A stretch of DNA of 64,000 bases from JAHRVQ01 sp051278195 (GCA_051278195.1 JBNMQM010000006.1:48588-112587); one strand, 5' to 3'; positions 1 to 9,511 are shown, counted from the stretch's first letter. Numbers and translations: made by a program. Notes: generated by a model from the letters alone, not told the origin.

Positions 1-1
1 T

Positions 2-1783
2 GCCGATATCCGGGAGTTCACCACCCAGGTTTCTGCCATTACTGGCAAAAGCTTTATTGTGGACCCACGCATCAAAGGCAACGTGACGGTCATTTCTAGC
101 ACCTCAATGGACAGCGACGCAATCTACGAGCTGTTCCTCAGCGTTCTGCGCGTGCACGGCTATGCCGCGGTAGAATCCGGCAATGTCGTCAAAATCGTTC
201 AGCAGGTGCTGGCAAAACAAAGCGGTAACTCTCTGGACTTCGTTGGCGGTGCTGAAAGTGAAGAGTTGGTGACACGAGTGATCGCGGCCAAAAACACACC
301 CTCTGTTGAACTGGTCAAAATATTACGGCCGTTAATACCTCAGTATGGCCACATCGCCGGCCTAGATCAGCCCAACGCGATCATCATCAGCGACCATGCC
401 TCTAACATTAACCGCTTGGTTGAAATTGTTGAGAGAATTGACGTTGTTGAAGAAACCACCACCCGAATCGTCGAATTACAAGAAGCCTGGGTTGAGGATA
501 TGGTCGGGCTACTTGAGCAGTTAGCGCCAGACCTCATCGGCAAAAGCGCTAAAGGTCCAAATAAAGTGACTATCGTCGCAAGTGAGCGCACCAATTCTAT
601 CGTCCTTAAGGGCGAGCCATTAACGCTTGAGAAGGTTGTCCAACTGATCGCCGATCTCGATACGCCAGCCAATCGTGCCGGCACCATCCAGGTGGTGAGA
701 CTTGCGCACTCAGATGCCACAGAGCTCGCAGACATTCTTAAAAACCTGGTGGCTGACTCGGACAATGGCGACAAGACTGGCCAAAACGTTAAAACCAGCA
801 TTCAAGCCGATGCTTCACTCAATGCACTGGTGATTCAGGCAGACCCCACCACCATGTCTGATCTAAAAAGCATCATTACCCAACTGGATATTCGCCGACT
901 ACAGGTGCTCATCGAGGCAGCCATCGTCGAGGTGACCGATACCTTTGAACGCCAACTCGGCACAGAGCTGGCCATTGCCGATACTGGCTCCTCAAACCTG
1001 CCCTTGGCGACAACTGCACCTAGCGGCATCCTTTCTAGCGTTATCGCGTCGCTCGCGTCAGATGGCGCTACAGCACCTAATCTGGGCACATCGCCGATAC
1101 TGGCCCTAGGTAAGGAAAACGCCAACGGTATTAACTTTGCTTTCGTCGTGCAGGCACTCGCCAGTAACGATAATGCCAACCTGCTATCGACGCCCAGCAT
1201 CACCACCATGGACAATGAAGAAGCAAAAATTGTTGTGGGTCAAAGTGTGCCTTTCAGAACTGGTTCAACGACAACAGGTAACAATGGTACATCGAACCCA
1301 TTCACGACCATTCAGCGTGAAGATGTGGGTCTGACGCTGCAGGTGACGCCGCACGTCCATGACGGCAATTTGATTCGCCTTGAAATCCTCCAAGAGGTAT
1401 CAGAGGTCGACACTCGAACGCTACAAATCGGCAGTGATGGCTCATCTGACATCATCACCAACAAACGCACCATTGAGACGACTGTCCTGGCAGACGATGG
1501 CGAAGTCGTTGTACTAGGCGGCCTTATTCGCGACAAATACAGCGAAGGTGAAAGCGGTGTGCCCGGGTTAAAAAATATTCCTATACTCGGCTATCTGTTC
1601 AAGACCAAATCCAAGAGTGTCGAAAAATCGAATCTAATGGTTTTCCTGAGGGCCACCGTCCTTAAAACACGCGAGGATGTTGTGGCGCAGACCGAGCGCA
1701 AGTACAACGGTATCTGGGAAGTTGAGATAACAGGGACGGATGCCTCCGAGGCCATCAATGACCTTTTCGATGGCAAGCATTGA
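2..1783 (+). CDS. gspD: Type II secretion secretin GspD, 5' end outside the window
   Basis: Forms the multimeric outer-membrane channel of the type II secretion system. The open frame runs in from the left edge; GTG at 59 is an internal codon, since the upstream residues (DIREFTTQVSAITGKSFIVD) are typical of the GspD N1 region. Repeated N-domain modules (...VVRLAHSDATELADILKNL...) are followed by the secretin core, with QVLIEAAIVEV, VPFRTG and the EDVGLTLQVTPHV strand region, and a conserved VVLGGLIRD segment. About 593 residues are visible, so only the signal peptide and N0 domain appear to be missing. The next gene, plsB, overlaps its end. gspC may lie upstream and other gsp genes elsewhere; neither can be seen. 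The family call is secure. Confidence 0.95.
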   Translation, partial: ADIREFTTQVSAITGKSFIVDPRIKGNVTVISSTSMDSDAIYELFLSVLRVHGYAAVESGNVVKIVQQVLAKQSGNSLDFVGGAESEELVTRVIAAKNTPSVELVKILRPLIPQYGHIAGLDQPNAIIISDHASNINRLVEIVERIDVVEETTTRIVELQEAWVEDMVGLLEQLAPDLIGKSAKGPNKVTIVASERTNSIVLKGEPLTLEKVVQLIADLDTPANRAGTIQVVRLAHSDATELADILKNLVADSDNGDKTGQNVKTSIQADASLNALVIQADPTTMSDLKSIITQLDIRRLQVLIEAAIVEVTDTFERQLGTELAIADTGSSNLPLATTAPSGILSSVIASLASDGATAPNLGTSPILALGKENANGINFAFVVQALASNDNANLLSTPSITTMDNEEAKIVVGQSVPFRTGSTTTGNNGTSNPFTTIQREDVGLTLQVTPHVHDGNLIRLEILQEVSEVDTRTLQIGSDGSSDIITNKRTIETTVLADDGEVVVLGGLIRDKYSEGESGVPGLKNIPILGYLFKTKSKSVEKSNLMVFLRATVLKTREDVVAQTERKYNGIWEVEITGTDASEAINDLFDGKH

Positions 1784-4262
1784 TTCACCGCTTGGTAAAA
1801 CCGGCGCACTGGCCAAGCTAAGAGCGCTTCAATTTCGTCTGTCGCGACGAGCACTATTTTCGTGGATTCGTCCTACTGTACTCGGTTGCGATGCAGAGCA
1901 ATTAGGCATCGATGCCGACGACCTCGTTTGTTACATCATGCCTTATCAATCGACTGCAGACCTCATGGTGGTCGACCACGCGACTGAGGCTCAGCAGCTA
2001 CCGCAACCAACCGATCCAATGGGCGATTTTGAAGCCCGCTCATTTTTCTTTCTTGGCCACCCAGAAGGTCTTATTGGTCGCAAAACTTTACGCGGTCAAT
2101 CTGACCGCATGCTGCGCATTTTAGAGCACCAGCGCCAGAACCCTGCCACTACAAAGCGCCAAATCAAAATCGTGCCGGTGTCACTATTCTGGGGGCATCA
2201 ACCCGATCGAGAGAAATCCATATTCAAGCTTCTGTTGTCCGAAAATTGGACGGTCACGAGCGGCTTTCGAAAAATGCTTTCCGCACTGGTGCACCGACAG
2301 CATATCTTTGTCCAGTTCAGCCCTGCCATTGATCTGGGCGAACTCATTGCCAACGAAGTCGATCCAGAAAAACAAACCCGCAAGCTACACCGAATCTTAC
2401 GTACGCATTTTACCCACCAGAAGCAGGCCATTATTGGCCCCGACCTGTCCCATCGCCGCACTCTGATTAGCGTGATACTTGAAGGAACCGAGGTAAAGCA
2501 AGCTATCACCGATGAGGTCACGCGACGTGGCGTGCCACAACACAAAATTGAAAAAGAAGCTTTTCGTTATGCCAATGAAATTGCATCGGATCAGTCTTAC
2601 CGCGTGATTCGGTTCTTTCATGTGCTGCTCACCTGGCTCTGGAACAACCTATATGACGGCATTGATGTTAGTCGTGTTGAGATCGCGAAGACTCTGGCGC
2701 GTACCCACGAGGTCATCTACACGCCCTGCCATCGGAGCCACATAGACTACCTACTGCTGTCTTACGTTTTGTACCACAATGGCCTGACACCGCCTCACAT
2801 TGCCGCAGGCAAAAACCTAAATTTGCCCATAGCCGGACCGTTGTTAAGGCGCGCCGGGGCCTTTTTTATGCGCCGCAGTTTTCGTGACGATCGACTTTAT
2901 AGCGCAGTGTTTGATGAGTACCTGCACCAGATGTTTACTCGCGGATATTCTATCGAATACTTTATTGAAGGTGGCCGCAGCCGAACGGGTCGAACGCTGA
3001 TGCCCAGAACGGGCATGCTTAGCATGACATTGAGCAGTTTTCAGCGAGATGCTGCTAAACCGATTGCGTTCTTACCGGTATATTTTGGTTACGAGCGACT
3101 GATGGAAGCGCCTACCTACATGGATGAACTCGCCGGAAAATCCAAAAAGGAAGAGTCTGTTTTAGACTTATTCAGCATCTTTCGTTCTTTTGCCAAACCA
3201 TTTGGACGTGTGGCGGTGAATTTTGGCGAGCCGCTGATCCTGAACGAATTCCTCGACGAGACATGGCCCGATTGGCAAGCCTCTAAAGACTCTGAGAAAT
3301 TTTCTGCCAGTTGCACCACATTAGCCCAACAACTGGCACACCGAATCAACGGTGCAGCTGCGGTAACACCTACCAACCTGCTCGCGACGGCACTACTCGC
3401 GACACCCAGACAAACCATTACAGAAGAGCGATTAATCAGCCAAGTCACGCTATTGCAGAGACTCGCGAACGCTAATCCACCATCCCCTCATATTACGGTG
3501 ACAGACAAAGACCCTAAGGACGCTATTCAGCATGCCGCCGCCGTCGCTCAAATTGAGCGCATCGAAACACCTTTTGGAGCGATTTATCAGGCGGACCAGA
3601 CCGCAGCCATCTTGCTCACCTACTACCAAAACAACACCATCCATGTATTTGCGCTCGCATCGCTACTGGCTCGCATGATTCGCTTCAACAAACTGACACA
3701 AACCAAACAGTTGATTAGCAACTGCGAAGTGCTGCAGCCCTATTTAGAAGCCGAAATGATGCTCTCTTGGGAAGATCTAGCTGGCACGATTGCCAAGACG
3801 CTAACATTGCTCAGCGCGCTCGGTGTTGTGGTACAGGACGGTGACGTCATTAAAATTCCATCGCCCACATCAGATCAATACGCCAACCTGACAGATCTCG
3901 CCGAGATCATTGAGCCCACACTTGAACGCTTTTACATCGTGACAGCACTACTCAAGCACAACTCGGCTGAATCTGCCGAGCATCTAGAAGAAGATGCCTC
4001 TGGTATTGCGCAACAACTGTCGACAATTTACGGACTCAGTGCACCAGAGTTCTTTGATAAGAAATTATTTACCCGCTTTGTTACAACCCTCCGACAGGAG
4101 CGCTGTTTAAACGAGCAAGTTGGCATTACCAGCGAACCGAAGTTCGAGCGCTTGTCGTACATCATTCAGGCTTATCTCGACAGTGATGTGAGTTTTAACG
4201 TCCTGCAGGCGATTCCTGACGCTCCGCAAGAGAGGCGTACACATATACATCAAACCGATTAG
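1758..4262 (+). CDS. plsB: Glycerol-3-phosphate 1-O-acyltransferase PlsB
   Basis: Inner-membrane enzyme that transfers an acyl group from acyl-ACP or acyl-CoA to sn-glycerol 3-phosphate, the first step of phospholipid synthesis. About 830 residues, close to the usual length of roughly 800-830. Acyltransferase motif I is seen as HRSHID (about residue 325) and motif III as FIEGGRSRTGRT (about residue 405). The start is uncertain: ATG occurs at 1740, 1758 and 1770, all inside the end of gspD. I chose 1758 as a compromise, and 1770 (MASIDSPLG) is equally possible. The 3' end overlaps the convergent rsmJ by 68 bases. The family assignment is firm. Confidence 0.95.
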   Translation: MTFSMASIDSPLGKTGALAKLRALQFRLSRRALFSWIRPTVLGCDAEQLGIDADDLVCYIMPYQSTADLMVVDHATEAQQLPQPTDPMGDFEARSFFFLGHPEGLIGRKTLRGQSDRMLRILEHQRQNPATTKRQIKIVPVSLFWGHQPDREKSIFKLLLSENWTVTSGFRKMLSALVHRQHIFVQFSPAIDLGELIANEVDPEKQTRKLHRILRTHFTHQKQAIIGPDLSHRRTLISVILEGTEVKQAITDEVTRRGVPQHKIEKEAFRYANEIASDQSYRVIRFFHVLLTWLWNNLYDGIDVSRVEIAKTLARTHEVIYTPCHRSHIDYLLLSYVLYHNGLTPPHIAAGKNLNLPIAGPLLRRAGAFFMRRSFRDDRLYSAVFDEYLHQMFTRGYSIEYFIEGGRSRTGRTLMPRTGMLSMTLSSFQRDAAKPIAFLPVYFGYERLMEAPTYMDELAGKSKKEESVLDLFSIFRSFAKPFGRVAVNFGEPLILNEFLDETWPDWQASKDSEKFSASCTTLAQQLAHRINGAAAVTPTNLLATALLATPRQTITEERLISQVTLLQRLANANPPSPHITVTDKDPKDAIQHAAAVAQIERIETPFGAIYQADQTAAILLTYYQNNTIHVFALASLLARMIRFNKLTQTKQLISNCEVLQPYLEAEMMLSWEDLAGTIAKTLTLLSALGVVVQDGDVIKIPSPTSDQYANLTDLAEIIEPTLERFYIVTALLKHNSAESAEHLEEDASGIAQQLSTIYGLSAPEFFDKKLFTRFVTTLRQERCLNEQVGITSEPKFERLSYIIQAYLDSDVSFNVLQAIPDAPQERRTHIHQTD

Positions 4263-4857
4263 CTTTCGCCGCCAGCGTAAACGTCGCATCGTCCTGGGTT
4301 GCTGAGCTTGGTCTCTTTACAACAACACGCTTTGCGCCTGCTTGCCTAGCCAAACGGACCAGCGCATCTGCATCACGATCTTCACCTAGAAACTGCTGCA
4401 GATACTGCATCTGACCATTGACCCGGGCAGCCTTTTTTCGCGTCGGAAACATAGGGTCAAGATAGATTACCTCCGGTGCTGCGCTTTTGTGCAGTCCGGC
4501 GTCACCCTTGATCAAGTTCATCCGTGATACAACTGACCCAAGTTCGGGGTGATCCTTAGCGCCTTGCAGCGCTTGTGATAGCAGCAACCAAAGCACCGGA
4601 GATCGCTCATAGAGCGTCACCTCACATCCCGCTGTGGCCAGCAACAAACTGTCAGTACCAAGCCCGGCAGTCCAATCGCTGACCCTCAAACCGGCTTTTG
4701 CACCAACGGCTTTAAGCAGCAGTTCTCTTTTGCCACCGTGTAGTCGCCGATGCGTCAGCTTACCGCTCTTGAAGTCGATAATAAGAGGGTGATTGGAGGA
4801 AAGACGATCTTCGAGCGCTATGCCCTCTCGGGTAGTGATCAGATGAAATCGAGACAT
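4195..4857 (-). CDS. rsmJ: 16S rRNA (guanine-1516-N2)-methyltransferase RsmJ
   Basis: SAM-dependent methyltransferase that modifies G1516 of 16S rRNA. The 220-residue protein has the RsmJ layout: an N-terminal segment with GKRELLLKAVG, the SAM-binding loop DWTAGLGTDSLLLA (about residues 62-75), the YERSP strand, and the catalytic-region motif YLDPMFPTRKK (about residues 132-142), which is characteristic of RsmJ/YhiQ. It ends inside the convergent plsB gene, sharing 68 bases. The length matches the family, at about 220-250 residues. It stands alone, 62 bases after the end of a small unknown gene on the same strand. Confidence 0.93.
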   Translation of the reverse strand: MSRFHLITTREGIALEDRLSSNHPLIIDFKSGKLTHRRLHGGKRELLLKAVGAKAGLRVSDWTAGLGTDSLLLATAGCEVTLYERSPVLWLLLSQALQGAKDHPELGSVVSRMNLIKGDAGLHKSAAPEVIYLDPMFPTRKKAARVNGQMQYLQQFLGEDRDADALVRLARQAGAKRVVVKRPSSATQDDATFTLAAKANRFDVYVYASLAERQESPAGR

Positions 4858-4918
4858 GTGTCAGACATAAGTTCGGGTGTCGTTTCGGGTATAGGATCGG
4901 CTATAGATTCAGATAAAT

Positions 4919-5173
4919 TCAGGCGTAGGTGTCGATACCGATGAGTTCACTGGCCTCGGCGTCCAGAGAAGCCGTGTAGTGATAAAAATTCACCGCTTGA
5001 GCATTGTTGGGTATATGTGGCTTCAGCGAAAAATTATTTTGATCGTAGGAAGATCCCTGTACCACCCGACTGACAGCAACGACCGGCTTCACTGGATCGC
5101 TGCCGTGCGAATCCGGTTTCGCTCTGATCTTGCTCGCATCCGCGACAATAAGCTGCTGGTTGGCCAGTTTCAC
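4919..5173 (-). CDS. Small uncharacterised protein, 84 aa
   Basis: I do not recognise a named family. The frame starts with GTG at 5173, preceded by AAGGA about 8 bases upstream. It lies 55 bases downstream of tsaB on the same strand, so it is probably read from the tsaB-helicase operon. There is no signal peptide or membrane segment. The start (MKLANQQLIVADASK) and the last residues (ELIGIDTYA) give the impression of small gammaproteobacterial proteins that begin with MKI/LAN and end in a GIDxY motif, but that is recollection of style rather than a match. Codon use looks like its neighbours. It could still be a chance frame in a 300-base gap. Confidence 0.5.
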   Translation of the reverse strand: MKLANQQLIVADASKIRAKPDSHGSDPVKPVVAVSRVVQGSSYDQNNFSLKPHIPNNAQAVNFYHYTASLDAEASELIGIDTYA

Positions 5174-5227
5174 CCAAGCATTCCTTGCTGGTTTAACGAC
5201 TGAGTCTACTTGATTATAGCCGCAGAA

Positions 5228-5926
5228 TCACCGTCGTGCGCCGGGCTTCATTGCCACCTGCTCGCGCAGATACTCTGGCAAAGCTTCAGGCGCACTCTTG
5301 GTGAGGCCCTGCGCCGCGTATGCCTCGCCGAGATCCAGCAAGTCTATGGCATGAGGATACTCTTCTAGACTGATATGGCTGGCGGTCACGCCACTCGCTG
5401 CCGTTAACAAGTCAGCGAGTTGCCAACCTCCACCTACACCCACCCATTCCAGCGCAGTATCCTGGGCTGGAATTTCTGCCGCTTCAAATACGCCCTCTCG
5501 ACCCTGTAATTGCATCACGCCATCATCTCCGCCATCAACAACCCCGTAAGCGCCAAAGTAAACCTCGGTATGGCGAGCTGTCATGGCTACGATTACATGC
5601 TTAGAACGGGTTTCACGCCACTGTCTCTGAGCGAGACAAGCCAGACTCGATACACCCACGACCGGCTTGCCCAGGCCGAAGGCAAGTCCTTGCACGACAC
5701 CTACGCCAATTCGAAGGCCGGTAAAAGAACCGGGGCCTTGCCCGTAGACAATTAGATCGATGTCCGACTTCGCGACCTGAGCGGAGTCCAGCAACGCATC
5801 AATTCTCGGTAATATTTCCTTGCTGTGGGTACGATCCAAAATCGTCTCATCTGACCAGGTTTTTTCCGCCGTTCTTAAACCCAGTACACATGCTCGTGAG
5901 GAAGTATCGATTGCCAAAGTTGTCAT
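5228..5926 (-). CDS. tsaB: tRNA threonylcarbamoyladenosine biosynthesis protein TsaB
   Basis: Partner of TsaD and TsaE in making t6A at position 37 of ANN-decoding tRNAs. The 232-residue protein shows the ASKHA-type N-terminus (TTLAIDTSSRACVLGL), HSKEILPRID near residue 35, and the family signature GPGSFTGLRIGVGVVQGLA near residues 65-83. TsaB lacks the metal-binding histidines of TsaD, and none are seen here. The start ATG overlaps the stop of the upstream helicase gene in the form ATGA, so the two are probably translationally coupled. Confidence 0.95.
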   Translation of the reverse strand: MTTLAIDTSSRACVLGLRTAEKTWSDETILDRTHSKEILPRIDALLDSAQVAKSDIDLIVYGQGPGSFTGLRIGVGVVQGLAFGLGKPVVGVSSLACLAQRQWRETRSKHVIVAMTARHTEVYFGAYGVVDGGDDGVMQLQGREGVFEAAEIPAQDTALEWVGVGGGWQLADLLTAASGVTASHISLEEYPHAIDLLDLGEAYAAQGLTKSAPEALPEYLREQVAMKPGARR

Positions 5927-7821
5927 GTAATGCGCTCCATAAACTTCATTGCCTCTGCCTGGTCAGCTAACCAATTCATCTCAGGTAAGCTTTTTTTGAG
6001 TGTTTTTCCGTATGACCTTGTTGTCATTCTAATGTCTCCTAGGACAAACAACCCTTGATCGGTTTCCTGTCGAATCAAGCGTCCAAAACCCTGCTTTAAG
6101 GTGATCGCAGCTTCCGGTAGCGACAATTCTCTAAAGCTATTACCGCCACCGCTATCGACCTGTTTTAACCGCGCTTGAAACACTGGGTCGTCCGGGCTTG
6201 TAAACGGTAGCTTGTCGATCGCCAATAATTTTAAGTCTGCCCCTTTAAGATCAACTCCCTCCCAAAAGCTATGAGTCGCGAGCAGGATGCACCGCGGTAA
6301 TTCGCGGAATTTTTCAAGCAAACGTACTTTCGGTAACGCGCCCTGAACGACGTAAACGAGATCGTGTTCTCCGCTCATGCAACGCGCCGCCATTTCAAGT
6401 GCACGGTTACTGGTGAACAACAACATTGAGCGGCCAGTGTGACTTCTAATGAGTGGCAACATTATCGCAATGAGAGATTGGGTGTGCTGCGGGTGACCTG
6501 GCTCCGGTAACCCGGCAGGCACAAATCCAGCAGTTTGCGATTCAAAATCAAAAGGCGACGGATAGCGCGCTTCCAATCCATCCTGAAAACCCAGCGTCTT
6601 TTTAGCGTGACTAAAACTGTCGCCCGTCGAGAGTGTGGCAGAGACGAATAACCATGTCTTACTCGGCAGTTGCATCAGTGGCGCTAGGTGCGGCGCAATA
6701 TCCAGTGGCATCAAATGCAGAACAAAATTTTTCTCGCGTCGTTCGATCCAGTGCGCAGAATCTTGCGGCGTGGTTTCTTCTGTCAGCAAGGTAAACATGT
6801 CACTCAATCGACAAGCGCGACTATAGCAACGAGACAGACCGGTACTTCTGGGCGCAGCCAAATCTAATCGACTAATCATCTCAGACAAACTCATGTCTAC
6901 CTTTTCAATATCACCCTGTAGGTCGTCAAGCAATGCTGGAAAGTTCATCTCACTGTTTAAAATCACATCGGTCAACTGCTGAATCGCAGCTGTGAACTGG
7001 TCTGCGGTCTTAATAAGCTCAGGGTCATCATTGCCAATCAGTAATTGCTCACGAGCAACATCACGGCTTAAATCCAACATTTGCCCGCTGCCGAGGTGGT
7101 CGCCGTAAAAATTACGAGCGACCTCTGCCACTTGATGCGCTTCATCAAGAATGATCACATCTGCATCTGGCAAGAGTTCGCCGACCGCTTCTTCTTTAAG
7201 TGCCAGGTCAGCAAAAAACAAATGATGATTAACGACAACAATGTCGGCATCACGTGCATTTTGACGCGCTCGATAAAGCGGACAAACATCAAATTCTGGA
7301 CAGTCATGACCGAGGCAATTGTCTGCTGTGCTAGTCACAAGAGACTGAACTCGGTTTGCAGCACCGGAATCCAAAATCTCAGTTAGATCACCGGATCGCG
7401 TGTTTTCTGACCACCTGTAGACGTATGCCAGCTGCTGTTGGATGGTTTCATTGCTACCGCGGCTGGTCGTTTCTATATTCGCTTTGAGGCGATGCGGACA
7501 AAGATAGTTAGCTCGCCCTTTTAACAGTGCAACGGTGCGTCCATAAGCCTCATTGACGAGAGGGATGTCCTGATAATACAGTTGATCCTGAAGTGTCTTG
7601 GTTCCGGTCGAAATAACAGCCTTTTTACCTGAAGATAGGGTCGGCAATAAGTAGGCATAGGTTTTACCCGTACCGGTACCCGCTTCGATCAAAGCGTTTT
7701 GTTTCGTCTCAATCGCTTCACCAACAAGGGTTGCCATGTCTTGCTGCACTTGTCGTCGGACAAAGCCTGGCATTCTTTGCTGTAGCGCATGTGCGAGATC
7801 AACTTCTACAGTTTGCTTCAA
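5923..7821 (-). CDS. yoaA: YoaA/DinG-family ATP-dependent DNA helicase
   Basis: XPD-like superfamily 2 helicase with an iron-sulphur cluster, involved in DNA repair. The 632 residues include Walker A EAGTGTGKT (about residues 46-54), DEAH (about 225), and four cysteines fitting an Fe-S ligand set: YLCPHR, then three in the stretch DNCLGHDCPEFDVCPL. C-terminal motifs include ATHSFWEGVDLKG and QGFGRLIRQ. The length and the tight ATGA coupling to tsaB match YoaA rather than the longer DinG. It is divergent from mobA across a 65-base gap that must hold both promoters. Confidence 0.9.
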   Translation of the reverse strand: MKQTVEVDLAHALQQRMPGFVRRQVQQDMATLVGEAIETKQNALIEAGTGTGKTYAYLLPTLSSGKKAVISTGTKTLQDQLYYQDIPLVNEAYGRTVALLKGRANYLCPHRLKANIETTSRGSNETIQQQLAYVYRWSENTRSGDLTEILDSGAANRVQSLVTSTADNCLGHDCPEFDVCPLYRARQNARDADIVVVNHHLFFADLALKEEAVGELLPDADVIILDEAHQVAEVARNFYGDHLGSGQMLDLSRDVAREQLLIGNDDPELIKTADQFTAAIQQLTDVILNSEMNFPALLDDLQGDIEKVDMSLSEMISRLDLAAPRSTGLSRCYSRACRLSDMFTLLTEETTPQDSAHWIERREKNFVLHLMPLDIAPHLAPLMQLPSKTWLFVSATLSTGDSFSHAKKTLGFQDGLEARYPSPFDFESQTAGFVPAGLPEPGHPQHTQSLIAIMLPLIRSHTGRSMLLFTSNRALEMAARCMSGEHDLVYVVQGALPKVRLLEKFRELPRCILLATHSFWEGVDLKGADLKLLAIDKLPFTSPDDPVFQARLKQVDSGGGNSFRELSLPEAAITLKQGFGRLIRQETDQGLFVLGDIRMTTRSYGKTLKKSLPEMNWLADQAEAMKFMERIT

Positions 7822-7886
7822 GACTTAGGTTACCTAATCAGATGAAGACTCTATAGTAACAACCTGCAACGAAAAACAGGATTCGA

Positions 7887-8549
7887 ATGACTGAAAAAGT
7901 ATCGGCAATTATTCTGGCGGGTGGACAAGGCACTCGCATGGGTCACGAAAACAAGGGGCTGGTTTCCTTTAACGGTAGACCACTCATTCAATCCGCTATT
8001 GATCGTATTTCACCGCAAGTGGATGAACTCATCATCAGCGCAAATCTAAACATCAACGAGTACCAATCCTTGGGTTATCCAGTCGTCGTTGATGGCGGTG
8101 ACGGTGACGGTGACAATGAAAGTCTTGGTCCTTTAAGTGGAATTTTATCAAGTAGTCGCAGCACCAAACACCCCCTGATTCTTGTTGTACCTTGTGATAT
8201 GCCTTTTCTACCGACTGATCTGGTCGAAAAAATGACGGCAGGTTTTGAGTCGAAAGCAGTATCAATATTTGCTAACAACCGGCTTCAGCCGCTCGTGACA
8301 ATCATAAAAACCGAGGCTATCGACAGCATCACATCTTATCTGGCAGACGGTCGACGTTCAGTGACTGGATGGCTTGAAGAGATTGATGCCAGCGTGATGA
8401 ACTGGCAAGAAAGCAACACGAGTGAAGACCTTGCAGGGGACGATAGAGCGTCTGAACCCATACCTGAACTGGCAGAGTATGCGTTCAATAATATCAATTC
8501 GCTGGAAGAGCTAACTGCGGCAGAACACCGCATCAACAATCATCTTTAA
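7887..8549 (+). CDS. mobA: Molybdenum cofactor guanylyltransferase MobA
   Basis: Joins GMP to molybdopterin to make the bis-MGD cofactor used by DMSO-reductase-family enzymes. The N-terminus carries the nucleotide-binding motif IILAGGQGTRMG (about residues 8-19), followed by NKGLVSFNGRPLIQ and the GPLSGI loop. The stretch before GPLSGI is unusual: GGDGDGDN is encoded by three tandem ggtgac units at 8097-8114, probably a small in-frame expansion. The VVPCDMPFL motif is intact, so the enzyme is likely active. The ATG has a nearby ACAGGA. Its client may be the molybdopterin oxidoreductase at 58.8-60.9 kb. Confidence 0.93.
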   Translation: MTEKVSAIILAGGQGTRMGHENKGLVSFNGRPLIQSAIDRISPQVDELIISANLNINEYQSLGYPVVVDGGDGDGDNESLGPLSGILSSSRSTKHPLILVVPCDMPFLPTDLVEKMTAGFESKAVSIFANNRLQPLVTIIKTEAIDSITSYLADGRRSVTGWLEEIDASVMNWQESNTSEDLAGDDRASEPIPELAEYAFNNINSLEELTAAEHRINNHL

Positions 8550-8624
8550 AAGTGCCTGTAAGAAACGATCAAAAAAGAGCGTCATAAAATGGAATGACAA
8601 TATGCGGTAAAATGGGAGCTGAAA

Positions 8625-8650
8625 AAAATAGGGGGCTAAAATAGGGGGCT
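8625..8650 (+). repeat. Two tandem 13-base units in the mobA downstream region
   Basis: The unit aaaatagggggct occurs twice head to tail and is followed by the partial copy aaaataagg. It lies in the 277-base gap between mobA and the H1-like gene. I see no open reading frame in this gap. Confidence 0.8.
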
Positions 8651-8794
8651 AAAATAAGGAATAGCAAGAGCATTTAAGAAGTAGGCTAGAAGGAAGAGGA
8701 AGAAGCCGACACGCCAACTGCTCAGCGATCCAAAAAAACTAAAAAGTTTCCAGAATCATCAGAGCAGCGGACGAAAAGTCAAACAAGAAGCAAA

Positions 8795-8819
8795 AAAGCC
8801 CTTAACTATCAAGGGCTTT
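8795..8819 (-). terminator. Intrinsic terminator of the H1-like gene
   Basis: A perfect 9-base-pair stem (aaagccctt / aagggcttt) with a 7-base loop ends in a run of T on the minus strand. It begins 8 bases after the minus-strand gene that ends at 8827. On the plus strand there is only a short T run, so it mainly serves the minus strand. Confidence 0.85.
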
Positions 8820-8826
8820 GACGCGG

Positions 8827-9222
8827 TTACTTCTTGACTTTCTTCTTAGCAGCTGGCTTTTTCTTAGCAGCCGGCTTTTTCTTAGCAACCGGCTTCTTTT
8901 TGGCTACTGTTTTCTTTGCAGCTGGCTTTTTCTTAGCAGCTGGCTTTTTCTTAGCGACAACTTTTTTCTTTGCTACTTTTTTCTTCGCTGCCTTCTTCTT
9001 GGCAGCTGGCTTTTTCTTAGCCACTACCTTTTTCTTAGCAACTTTTTTCTTCGCAACTGCCTTTTTCTTAGCAGCTGGTTTTTTCTTCGCCGCTACCTTC
9101 TTCTTGGCAACAACTTTTTTCTTCGCGACAACTTTCTTCTTCGCGACAACTTTTTTCTTCGCTACAACTTTCTTCTTAGCGACAACTTTTTTCTTAGCAG
9201 CAACTTTCTTTTTCGCAACCAC
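8827..9222 (-). CDS. Histone H1-like lysine/alanine-rich repeat protein
   Basis: The 131-residue protein is built almost wholly of AKKK-type repeats (VAKKK, AAKKK, PAAKKK), like the C-terminal domain of eukaryotic H1 and bacterial AlgP/HctB-like DNA-binding proteins. By analogy it should bind DNA or other polyanions through charge. It starts with GTG at 9222, preceded by AGGAG with 7 bases between, and ends at a strong terminator, so it is a real single-gene unit. The plus-strand frames over the same bases are shadows of the repeat. The repeat number probably varies between strains. The 290 bases upstream to adk are AT-rich and hold its promoter but no gene I can see. Confidence 0.85.
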   Translation of the reverse strand: MVAKKKVAAKKKVVAKKKVVAKKKVVAKKKVVAKKKVVAKKKVAAKKKPAAKKKAVAKKKVAKKKVVAKKKPAAKKKAAKKKVAKKKVVAKKKPAAKKKPAAKKTVAKKKPVAKKKPAAKKKPAAKKKVKK

Positions 9223-9511
9223 GTTTGCACTCCTGTCTTACGTTTGAAGTTTGAACCGTTACAACTAAGCAGTTTACTCAATTCTCCTCGGCAGCTATGT
9301 TCATTGTTTAAGGCTCTCGAAAAAACTAAGGGCCTTAACAACTCACACATGAAGAACAAAATGCATACAGTTGCAATTACGAAAAGGAGTTTAGAAAAAA
9401 AAGTCTACATAAGCGAACTTTTTTTTCAAAAAAATCAAAATATTCAGTGTTTTAACAAATATAACTCAAAAATATTTGAAGTTTCGACGCTAACAGACCT
9501 AAAGTGCGGCG

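Noticed and set aside
8550..8790. A Gac-regulated small RNA with GGA motifs after mobA
   Set aside because: Several GGA triplets are present, but I could not see the loop-exposed GGA hairpins or a plus-strand terminator with a good T run.
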